Part shown: positions 1 to 6,462 of the stretch, piece after piece | How the letters are laid out: every line of letters starts with the position of its first letter | How positions within the stretch are numbered: position 1 is the stretch's first letter | Assembly: GCA_003560935.1 (NCBI GenBank) | Contig: PWJF01000372.1 | Location: 1-6,652, forward strand | Reading direction: 5' to 3' | DNA from: Ignavibacteriales bacterium | Lineage (GTDB): Bacteria > Bacteroidota > Ignavibacteria > T3Sed10-11 | Length of the DNA stretch: 6,652 bases | Program-made: the position numbers and the translations under genes | The notes under the pieces: model-generated | Told to the model about the DNA's origin: nothing | Seen by the model: only the letters and a program-made list of their open reading frames with translations | Database searches by the model: none

Positions 1-676
1 GCGGTTCGTTGGCTAATTGCCAGGACATAATCGTCGGGTCGTCTTTATATACCCTGCCGTTTACATGATTCGTACGATTGATGAGCATTTCAACATAATC
101 TTTGAACCATTTCCGTGCTTCGGAGAATGTATAAAATCGTGCGGAGTTTGTCATGAAGTCCATCCAGGTGTTGCCGTCCTGCTCAGGGTAGGGGATTGGA
201 TCACCGGTCGCCCATGATATATACTGCGCCATCCCACCCGACCACTGAAAGAAATTATTCAATATAAGAACGGCCCGCATATTCCGTTTATCCATTTCAG
301 CAAGGAGAAAATCGAGACCTTTAAGAATGTCTTCGTTGTAGACGCCGGGTTCGGGTTGCACGGAGGGTTTTACCCGGAAGGGTTCGGTATCAGGTCCTTC
401 GCTCGATGCCAGCACACGCAGATTATCGACACCCATGTCTTTTAAATGGTCCAGCTCGCGTATTAAACGTTCACGGTCGGCATACTCGTTATCAGCTCCA
501 AGATGCATAGCAAACCAGAAATTAACCCCGACGAAATAATAGGGTGTATCGCCGATATAAAAGTTACCGTCTTTCACGGTGACGAAATCCGTATTTTGGG
601 AATAAGTAGTATGTCCCGAACTGATTGTTAACATGATAAAACTGACGGCGGCAAGAAAAAGTGTTGATTTATTCAT
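1..676 (-). CDS. Secreted endo-beta-1,4-mannanase, GH5 subfamily 7-like, 3' end missing
   Basis: Reading the minus strand from the ATG at 676-674 gives 225 open residues up to the window edge. Residues 1 to about 26 form a signal peptide (MNKSTLFLAAV, then a hydrophobic stretch, cleavage likely near TYSQ), so the enzyme is exported. The mature part begins like a GH5 (beta/alpha)8 barrel: GVNFWFAMHLG at about 50-60, NLRVLASSEG at about 85-94, and a strand ending ILNNFFQWSGG at about 138-148. The last readable residues are MSWQLANEP, placing the acid/base glutamate at 224; the nucleophile strand lies outside. This pattern is that of GH5_7 mannanases, which hydrolyse internal beta-1,4-mannosidic bonds; the subfamily is assigned from memory of the motifs. 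An in-frame ATG at 694 would add six residues; neither start has a clear Shine-Dalgarno, and 676 gives the more typical signal peptide. It lies 83 bases downstream of the broken gene and is probably the operon's next member. Confidence 0.88.
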   Translation of the reverse strand, partial: MNKSTLFLAAVSFIMLTISSGHTTYSQNTDFVTVKDGNFYIGDTPYYFVGVNFWFAMHLGADNEYADRERLIRELDHLKDMGVDNLRVLASSEGPDTEPFRVKPSVQPEPGVYNEDILKGLDFLLAEMDKRNMRAVLILNNFFQWSGGMAQYISWATGDPIPYPEQDGNTWMDFMTNSARFYTFSEARKWFKDYVEMLINRTNHVNGRVYKDDPTIMSWQLANEP

Positions 677-759
677 CGCTGTTACCGTTACCATTAGTGA
701 ATTAATGAAATATATTGATTTTTATATGAATTACCATAAGTATAGTTTCTTGAAATACG
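677..759 (-). other. AT-rich gap between broken gene and GH5_7-like gene
   Basis: These 83 bases separate the stop of the nucleoside-hydrolase-like remnant from the GH5_7-like start. They are strongly AT-rich and hold no coding signal. No good Shine-Dalgarno sequence precedes either candidate start (694 or 676), unlike the other complete genes here. I found no convincing -35/-10 pair, no Bacteroidota-type TAnnTTTG element in the region expected for it, and no GC-rich stem followed by a T run. The gap could hold a weak internal promoter, but the sequence alone does not show one. Confidence 0.4.
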
Positions 760-1181
760 CTAATGTATCGTATTGACCAGCACAGGGTCTCTCATAGTGA
801 GGAAAAAATCATTCATAATGCCGTAAATATCAAACCACTCCCAGATGATGATTTGTCTTGGATTAGCCTTCCGTTCTACCCATTCGTCGTAAATATAGAT
901 GGGTGGCGGAATTTTTCTTTGTTCTGCCCATTCAGGATTTTTTACAATTGCAACAGCAGCCACATCGAAAAGGAGCGACCTGGCGGTTCTCCATACATAT
1001 CGTACATCTCAAACGGTAACCATTTCGAAGTGTACATCCGTATCCAGTACGTAATTCATAGCTGGAATATCCCACACCTTGTTGTGTTCACCGGTACCGG
1101 GGTAGTTTGATCCCAGCCAAACAACTCGAATAACAGAAATAAAAGGAATACAAAAAGAACCCCCGTTTTCAATGATGACAT
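760..1181 (-). pseudogene. Decayed nucleoside-hydrolase-like gene (internal deletion plus frameshifts)
   Basis: No single frame is open, but pieces in different frames join into a family-like C-terminal half. Frame A from 1131 reads IRVVWLGSNYPGTGEHN, then VWDIPAMNYVLDTDVHFEMVTV, and hits TGA at 1011-1009. Skipping one base, 1010-960 reads EMYDMYGEPPGRSFSMW. Dropping back to frame A near 958 gives AAVAIVKNPEWAEQRKIPPP, followed by a segment ending IMNDFFLTMRDPVLVNTIH and a stop at 762-760. This resembles the C-terminal half of inosine-uridine-type nucleoside hydrolases, which cleave N-ribosidic bonds. The N-terminal half with the calcium-binding DPGIDD-type motif is missing. Just upstream, ATG 1181-1179 opens a signal-peptide-like stretch (MSSLKTGVLFVFLLFLLF) in another frame, suggesting an internal deletion fused the leader to the C-terminal half. 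The product is almost certainly non-functional. The family call is from motif memory; GH51 was considered and dropped. Confidence 0.62.
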
Positions 1182-1260
1182 GCACCGCTTTTGATATGGA
1201 TTGCAATGAAAAAGTATAATTTCCAACATAAGAAAGATACCTTTCAGAGTACTCTCGTGA
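1182..1260 (-). other. Gap between GH26 stop and broken gene
   Basis: These 79 bases lie between the GH26 stop and the putative leader of the broken gene. The frame following the GH26 stop stays open through the gap but shows no family resemblance. An ATG at 1229-1227, preceded by a weak AAAGG, is in frame with the signal-like ATG at 1181 and would add 16 uncharacteristic residues. No stem with a T run was found, so transcription probably continues through. Confidence 0.35.
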
Positions 1261-2442
1261 TCATGGCTGTATATACATGTCCGGAAGATCATCTTCAAAC
1301 AATATCAACGGATGATCGTGAAATTCAACAAAATCGTATGCGCTTGGATGTCCCGGATACGGTGCATAAAAATGATTTTGACGATCCGTCGCTTCGTTGG
1401 AATTACGCCATACAAGCACCCACGCGATCCTTCGTGTGGTAGAATCGTGATTAAGCGCGGCAAGCAGCGTACCCGTCCACCATTCCGGGTCGGGAATCGC
1501 TTCATATCCCGTTTCGGGAAGAGCGGGTATTTTTCTCCGTGCTTCGGCAAAGTTTACCACAAATCGAAGCCGGTTGGTAAATTGTTCGAGCTGGTATGGT
1601 TCACGAACGCTTCCGTAATCGTCGAATCCCACTATATCGACATAAGCGTCTCCGGGGTATCGTTCAAGGTATGCTTCTTCGGAATCGGCGACGTTCCCGG
1701 CGGGTGAGAACGCCCAGAGGAGATTGTGAACACTTTTTTCGTCGCGCAGGTACTCAACGGTAAACTGCCATAACTTATTATATTCATCTGGTGTGCAATG
1801 GTCGGCACCCCACCAGAACCAGCTACCGGTATGTTCGTGATACGGTCTGAAGATCACCGGTATAAGATGTTCATTGCCGGTACCGGGGTGCGCGACCAGG
1901 CTGCCTGCAAACTCTGCAAAAGTATCCAGCCATACTTTAAATTTTTCATGAAGCTCACCCCCGGGGAGGATTTTCGGGACTGCCCGATGATCGCCCTCCA
2001 CGTCCCATGCATCCCCACCCGTTACAGGATTGTTCATATGCCAGCTTATTGTTATGACGCCGCCCCGTTCGTATCCTTCACGTATCCACCCGCGCATCTC
2101 GTCGAAATTAACATTGTCCAGGTTATGGGATGCCCCCAACTCAAGATCGCCGATCTCCCAACCGTACACTGCCGGATATGAACCTGTTACTTCCATAACG
2201 TCGGATCGTCCCGGCTCGTCGTTGCGCCAGTGAACGCCGTACGCAAGGTCGTCCTGATGACCGAAGAGAACGTAATCGTGACGAATCCGATCAAGATTTG
2301 TGAATAATGCCCTTGTTTCCGTTGTAGCATTGGGATCGACGAGCGTCATATCCGCGACGGGTAACGTTGGATCACGTTCACAGCCCGGGAGGAAGAACAA
2401 AAGGATGAGAAGTGCGAGTGAGAGAAAAATATGAAGTCTCAT
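1261..2442 (-). CDS. GH26 endo-beta-1,4-mannanase lipoprotein
   Basis: This 393-residue protein is a complete GH26 enzyme that hydrolyses internal beta-1,4-mannosidic bonds of mannan and galactomannan. Residues 1-21 are a lipoprotein signal peptide: MRLHIF, a long hydrophobic core, then the lipobox LPGC with Cys21 as lipid anchor (proline at -2 is unusual but tolerated). The catalytic domain spans roughly 40-385. FRPYHEHTGSWFWWG (198-212) holds the acid/base Glu203 in the conserved RxxHE arrangement, and ALPETGYEAI (307-316) holds the nucleophile Glu310. FGHQDD (60-65) and ISWHMNNP (132-139) are further GH26 hallmarks. No extra binding module is present. The ATG at 2442 was chosen because TAAGGAAA sits 5 bases upstream (its AAGGAA core 6) and it begins a clean signal peptide; an in-frame TTG at 2487 would add 15 polar residues ahead of the leader. 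It follows the modular GH5 gene by 51 bases. Surface or periplasmic facing cannot be decided from sequence. Confidence 0.94.
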   Translation of the reverse strand: MRLHIFLSLALLILLFFLPGCERDPTLPVADMTLVDPNATTETRALFTNLDRIRHDYVLFGHQDDLAYGVHWRNDEPGRSDVMEVTGSYPAVYGWEIGDLELGASHNLDNVNFDEMRGWIREGYERGGVITISWHMNNPVTGGDAWDVEGDHRAVPKILPGGELHEKFKVWLDTFAEFAGSLVAHPGTGNEHLIPVIFRPYHEHTGSWFWWGADHCTPDEYNKLWQFTVEYLRDEKSVHNLLWAFSPAGNVADSEEAYLERYPGDAYVDIVGFDDYGSVREPYQLEQFTNRLRFVVNFAEARRKIPALPETGYEAIPDPEWWTGTLLAALNHDSTTRRIAWVLVWRNSNEATDRQNHFYAPYPGHPSAYDFVEFHDHPLILFEDDLPDMYIQP

Positions 2443-2447
2443 GACCG

Positions 2448-2455
2448 TTTCCTTA
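2448..2455 (-). promoter_or_regulatory. Ribosome binding site deciding the GH26 start
   Basis: TAAGGAAA on the minus strand ends 5 bases before the ATG at 2442, with its AAGGAA core 6 bases away. It lies inside the longer reading that starts at TTG 2487, and no comparable motif precedes that TTG, so it supports the shorter protein with the lipoprotein leader at its N-terminus. Confidence 0.75.
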
Positions 2456-2493
2456 TTGTTAAATTTATACAGTTCGTTTGTTTTCAACCGGGT

Positions 2494-5202
2494 TTATTTG
2501 ATAAACATCATTCGTTTTGTCGCTGTATAATCTCCCGCCTGAATACGATAAAAATAAAACCCGCTTGAAAGCTTACCAGCATCGAAAACCGTTGTATGTT
2601 GACCTGCCTGCTGTGCTTCATCTACCAGCACAGCCACACGACGTCCGGTGATATCATATACTGTGAGCTTGACGTTTGTTGCTTCTGCTATGCTATATGT
2701 TATGGTCGTCGCCGGATTAAACGGGTTCGGATAATTTTGTTTAAGATCAAATGAATATGCTATTTGACCGGCATCATCTACGCTGACAAGATTCTGGCCG
2801 CGAATTTCGATGTAATCGAAATCCATCCATCCCCAGAATCCTTCGATCATTATTGTGGTTGTACCGCTTTCAAGTTCAACGGTGAGATCGAGCGTAAGCC
2901 ATTCGTTTCCGGGGCCGGTGAACATGACTTCCTCATACACCATTTCATCGTTGACGTAAATATGTTGGCCTTTTTCGCCGTGCGGCAGACGATAACCGAT
3001 ACGCAATCCGTAATACCCAGTATCATTTATTTCAATGGTATCCCACGTAAGTGTTGAATGCACGTCGGCTGCGTCTTCCATTTGGACATATGCTCCGCCG
3101 CTAGCAGTCGTTGACGATACTATTTCTACATCTCCCGTCAGTATTGCATCTTCTGCTTCAAAACGTATACTATCCGCTTCCGGACTAATAAGAACTTTGT
3201 GTGGAAATGAGTGTATTTCAAATTCATCATCTAACACGACTGCCGATACTATATATGTACCTTCTTCGGGATCTTCCCAAATGTATGAATATGGTGCTTC
3301 AGTACTGTTTCCAAGGAGTTCATCATCGATATAAAAATCAACCTGTGTTATTTCGTGTGTGCCTGCAAGCACTTCAGTTTCTATTGTAACAGGCAGATGA
3401 GCTTCCAGAAAAGCGTTTTCAATCGGTGAAACGATGAATATTTTCGGTGGTTGTGTATCTGACAACAGTCCGTATACTTCAAGTTCCCATATAGAGAAGC
3501 CCCATTGAGTACCGCGGACAAGACCATGCATACGCACGAATCTGGTATCCAGTGGAGGATCGAAAGCAATAGTATCAATTCCGCCTTGTCCTTCTCGTTC
3601 TTCATATATGGTTTCCCAGTTGACACCATCGAACGAAAAGTCGATGTTGTATGATTCACCGTAGGCAAATTCCCAGTTGATGATAACCTCATGAACTGCG
3701 TACGATGCATCAAGATCGATGAATATCCATTCGTCGTCTTGCCATTTACTGCTCCAGCGTGTATTTGTATTGCCATCGTTCACATAATGAGCGAAGTTTA
3801 CAATTGGATCAACCTCATCCTCGACACTTGAAGCATATACCGGCTTCCCAAGTGCACGATTTACCTGCATTGGATCGAGTACCGTAACGGTTACTTCCCA
3901 TTCTTTTGTATCTCCTTCGGCGTCTTCAGCCGCAAGTACATATGTGGAGGTTACTTCAGGACTTACCTCAAGAGAATCTTCCGGTTCGACCGGATCGCCG
4001 TTTAAGGTTACCGATACCGGATTACCGCGAACGATCCAGGAAAGAGTACTTGTACCGCCTTCTTCGATTCCCGTGGGAAATGCATTGAACCTCCCGCGCA
4101 GACCGGGGAAAAGTAATTCAACATCTTCACGGTGGAGTTCCCACATTATTTGCATATTTTCAAGTGCATTTGGCCAGTTATGTGTAAGCCCGTCCCGGTC
4201 CGCATATTTATCATACCATTGCCATCCTAACGCTCCTGCATAACCACGTTCATGTAGTGTTGTATAGAGTTCATCATAGGGGACACCGAGGGTCGTTTGA
4301 ACGTAAAATTCGGTTATGGCTACGGGTTTATCAAGTTCCCAGTGATCAACATCGTGGTGGAACGGAGAGAGTATTGTTCCACCCCAGTCATAATAATGGA
4401 CTGTATAAAAATCAAGAATACCATCTTCTTCTCCACCAGCTTCTATTAGTTGATCATCGCGGTAGTAATTCTTGTAATTGGGATTGTCGGTGAAGATGTC
4501 GCTTGATGCATAGAAACTCCACGAGCCGTTTGTAATGAGTGCATTCGGGTCAGTTTGGCGAATAGCACTTACAGTTCTGTTAACAAAGCGCTGTACGTCG
4601 GCCATTGTTACACGCTCAGTAGACCACCCAAATTGGTCAGTCATTCCCTCCGGCTCATTGAATATCTCCCATGCGAGAATGGCTGGATGTCCTTTAAGAG
4701 AATCGATCATCGGTATCAGTGCGTTGTCTATATAGGCTTGAAGTTTATCATCTTCTGTCAGCAATGCAATGTTCCGTGGACCGTCAACTCCGGTTTGCTG
4801 TGTCTGCAACATATCGAACGACCAGAGACAGAGAACAAGACCGATGTTATGAAAGTATGCAAGGTCAAGAATATCCCTGAGGTCGTCGATTGCACCTTCT
4901 CCGGGACCGATCACTTCGGCATCCGAACCGGTACCGCTGAACTCCGGCGTGCTTGCTCCATTTGTATGCAGCCAAAGTCGAAACGTGTTACCACCGTGTT
5001 CGTGCATTTCCATAAACATTTCATCGAACAGATCGAGGCGGGTATTGCCTGGACCAATATCGCGGGCAAAGTTGATCCATGCGACATTGCCGCCGCTTGC
5101 AAACAGTTCCTGGTCACCGATGGGGAGTCGGTCAGGGGGCATAGCCGAACCCGAATGAAGTGCAAACAGAATTATGATTAAAAATAATAAAGTATAACGC
5201 AT
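2494..5202 (-). CDS. Modular GH5 enzyme (probable mannanase/glucanase), T9SS-exported, with CBM32-like and CBM35/6-like modules
   Basis: This 902-residue secreted enzyme has these parts in order. Signal peptide 1-20, cleaved after GSA. GH5 barrel about 25-365, with Arg75 in NTFRLWLH, acid/base Glu183 in WEIFNEPEG, His269 in VHYYDWGG, nucleophile Glu298 in AITEFYV and Trp327 in GWQWYD. Ig-like domain about 372-443. F5/8 type C (CBM32-like) domain about 446-577, beginning NRALGKPVYASS with NDGNTNTRW at 475-483. Second Ig-like domain about 585-672, starting after DTQPP. CBM35/CBM6-like domain about 679-800, with RFEAEDA at its start and WGWMDFDYIEI at its end. T9SS type A sorting domain about 819-902, with NYPNPFNP at 823-830 and C-terminal KRMMFIK. 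The catalytic domain resembles cellulase-family/mannanase GH5 proteins, but I cannot name a subfamily, so the substrate is inferred from the GH26, GH27 and GH5_7-like neighbours. TAAGGAA lies 7 bases before the ATG. The protein is expected at the cell surface or released. Confidence 0.92.
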   Translation of the reverse strand: MRYTLLFLIIILFALHSGSAMPPDRLPIGDQELFASGGNVAWINFARDIGPGNTRLDLFDEMFMEMHEHGGNTFRLWLHTNGASTPEFSGTGSDAEVIGPGEGAIDDLRDILDLAYFHNIGLVLCLWSFDMLQTQQTGVDGPRNIALLTEDDKLQAYIDNALIPMIDSLKGHPAILAWEIFNEPEGMTDQFGWSTERVTMADVQRFVNRTVSAIRQTDPNALITNGSWSFYASSDIFTDNPNYKNYYRDDQLIEAGGEEDGILDFYTVHYYDWGGTILSPFHHDVDHWELDKPVAITEFYVQTTLGVPYDELYTTLHERGYAGALGWQWYDKYADRDGLTHNWPNALENMQIMWELHREDVELLFPGLRGRFNAFPTGIEEGGTSTLSWIVRGNPVSVTLNGDPVEPEDSLEVSPEVTSTYVLAAEDAEGDTKEWEVTVTVLDPMQVNRALGKPVYASSVEDEVDPIVNFAHYVNDGNTNTRWSSKWQDDEWIFIDLDASYAVHEVIINWEFAYGESYNIDFSFDGVNWETIYEEREGQGGIDTIAFDPPLDTRFVRMHGLVRGTQWGFSIWELEVYGLLSDTQPPKIFIVSPIENAFLEAHLPVTIETEVLAGTHEITQVDFYIDDELLGNSTEAPYSYIWEDPEEGTYIVSAVVLDDEFEIHSFPHKVLISPEADSIRFEAEDAILTGDVEIVSSTTASGGAYVQMEDAADVHSTLTWDTIEINDTGYYGLRIGYRLPHGEKGQHIYVNDEMVYEEVMFTGPGNEWLTLDLTVELESGTTTIMIEGFWGWMDFDYIEIRGQNLVSVDDAGQIAYSFDLKQNYPNPFNPATTITYSIAEATNVKLTVYDITGRRVAVLVDEAQQAGQHTTVFDAGKLSSGFYFYRIQAGDYTATKRMMFIK

Positions 5203-5209
5203 AGCTAAA

Positions 5210-5216
5210 TTCCTTA
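5210..5216 (-). promoter_or_regulatory. Ribosome binding site of the modular GH5 gene
   Basis: TAAGGAA on the minus strand lies 7 bases before the ATG at 5202, within the 37-base gap after the GH27 stop. It supports this start, which also opens directly into a good signal peptide. Confidence 0.7.
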
Positions 5217-5239
5217 TATATCTACATTGTCTTTTAATA

Positions 5240-6439
5240 TTACTTATGTAACCGGTACATTACTATATCATTCGCCGGTACTTTAATACTCTTCACGACA
5301 TTCGTTGTACCGATATCTTCCTTTGCCCAGAGATCACGAATGTTATACGTTGTGCCGGAGAAAGAAAATTCTTTTTCGAAAATTTCATCGATGAATATAT
5401 GTTCTTCCCAGTTGAACTCGAATTCCATCGGGAATTCCGCACGGTTGAGAAATGCCGCGGCTAATTCATCGTTTTCCATAGGTTTTACCCAGATGTCGGC
5501 GGTGCCAATACGGTCGTACTTAAATGCCTGAATACCAAGCGGGTCTTGGTTGACAGCGATGACTTCTTCATTGGTTAAAATATCGACGGTTTCCTGTGTC
5601 ATATTCCGTACATCGTTGCCAGCCATAAGCGGTGTAGCAAGCATCGCCCACATCGAGAAGTGCGCCCGGTCCATATTCACATCCATACCGTTGCCGACCT
5701 GAAGCATATCGGCGTCGTTCCAGTGATCAGGTCCGTTATATTTTCGTAACTGCTCGTGCATATCCAGAATTTTCAGAAATCCCCACGCCGACCATGTGCC
5801 GTGATCGTATTCGCAATCCCAGCAGAGATGGATATCACCTGTCGTCCTCCAGAGATGACCCACATCTTTACCCCAGTCCCAGGGATTGTTATTTCCCCAT
5901 TCGCATATGCTCAGTACGATCGGACGACCGGCTTCGTATAATGCATCCCGGATGGTCATGAACGCACCCTCGGCATTCAGACCTTCAGTATAGCACCAAT
6001 CGTATTTCAGATAATCAACACCCCACCTCGCATATTGCAATGCATCCTGATATTCATATCCTCTGCTTCCGGGATAACCTGCACAGGTTTTATATCCAGC
6101 ACACGAATAAATACCGAACTTCAAACCGAGTGAATGAATGTAATCTGCAAGTGCTCTCATACCTGATGGAAAGCGTTCGGGATGCGGTTGAATAAACCCA
6201 TCTTCATCACGTTCGCCGTGCCAGCAATCGTCAATGACGACATATTCGTAACCGGCATCTTTCATACCCGACTCGACCATCGCATCGGCGATTCCTTTTA
6301 TCAGGTCTTCGCTTACATTACATGCGAAGTGATTCCAGCTATTCCAGCCCATCGGCGGGGTTTTTGCAAGACCTTCAAATTTTTGCCCGTAAGCTTGAAC
6401 GGTTAAAAATATTAATGATAGGAAAAAAAGTTTTTTCAT
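5240..6439 (-). CDS. Secreted alpha-galactosidase, GH27
   Basis: This 399-residue protein is a full-length GH27 alpha-galactosidase, a retaining enzyme that releases terminal alpha-linked galactose, here most likely the alpha-1,6 branches of galactomannan. Residues 1-18 are a signal peptide (MKKLFFLSLIFLTV, cleavage after AYG), so it is at least periplasmic. The barrel begins TPPMGWNSWNHF (27-38). Substrate-binding Asp70-Asp71 and Trp73 sit in VIDDCW, the nucleophile Asp147 in YLKYDWC, Glu180 in ICEWG, and the acid/base Asp202 in LWRTTGDI. HWNDADML (239-246) corresponds to the usual WNDPDML loop, with alanine replacing proline. From about 300 to the end a beta-sandwich C-terminal domain is expected; no binding module or T9SS tail follows. 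Cys40/Cys72 and Cys119/Cys149 look like the common GH27 disulfides, and Cys206/Cys209 form an extra CWDC pair. AAGGAGGT lies 5 bases before the ATG. It starts 23 bases after the GH9 stop and ends 37 bases before the modular GH5 gene. Confidence 0.96.
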   Translation of the reverse strand: MKKLFFLSLIFLTVQAYGQKFEGLAKTPPMGWNSWNHFACNVSEDLIKGIADAMVESGMKDAGYEYVVIDDCWHGERDEDGFIQPHPERFPSGMRALADYIHSLGLKFGIYSCAGYKTCAGYPGSRGYEYQDALQYARWGVDYLKYDWCYTEGLNAEGAFMTIRDALYEAGRPIVLSICEWGNNNPWDWGKDVGHLWRTTGDIHLCWDCEYDHGTWSAWGFLKILDMHEQLRKYNGPDHWNDADMLQVGNGMDVNMDRAHFSMWAMLATPLMAGNDVRNMTQETVDILTNEEVIAVNQDPLGIQAFKYDRIGTADIWVKPMENDELAAAFLNRAEFPMEFEFNWEEHIFIDEIFEKEFSFSGTTYNIRDLWAKEDIGTTNVVKSIKVPANDIVMYRLHK

Positions 6440-6444
6440 TGTTT

Positions 6445-6452
6445 ACCTCCTT
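6445..6452 (-). promoter_or_regulatory. Strong Shine-Dalgarno of the GH27 gene
   Basis: AAGGAGGT on the minus strand lies 5 bases before the ATG at 6439, inside the 23-base gap after the GH9 stop. It is the best ribosome binding site in the window and fixes the GH27 start. Confidence 0.85.
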
Positions 6453-6462
6453 AATAAGTAGG

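Noticed and set aside
725..760. A possible hairpin terminator after the broken gene
   Set aside because: Only a GTAT/ATAC stem of four pairs with a long loop and no T run could be formed.
760..963. Reading the DEW-containing segment as a GH51 arabinofuranosidase fragment
   Set aside because: The upstream pieces WLGSNYPGTGEHN and AAVAIVKNPEWAE fit nucleoside-hydrolase-like proteins much better than GH51.
957..1014. Programmed ribosomal frameshifting in the broken gene
   Set aside because: Two opposite shifts plus loss of the N-terminal half are better explained by decay, and no slippery heptamer with a downstream structure was seen.
763..1110. A 115-residue plus-strand open frame over the broken gene
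   Set aside because: The composition looks random, and the minus strand shows family-like sequence over the same bases, so this is a shadow.
1312..1707. A 131-residue plus-strand open frame
   Set aside because: It is antisense to the conserved C-terminal part of GH26, including the nucleophile region, and has no recognisable domain.
2443..2487. A longer GH26 start at TTG 2487
   Set aside because: It would put 15 polar residues before the lipoprotein leader and lacks a ribosome binding site, while ATG 2442 has one.
4555..5181. A 208-residue open frame on the plus strand
   Set aside because: It is wholly antisense to the modular GH5 catalytic domain, has no recognisable motif, and the minus-strand reading has full family conservation.
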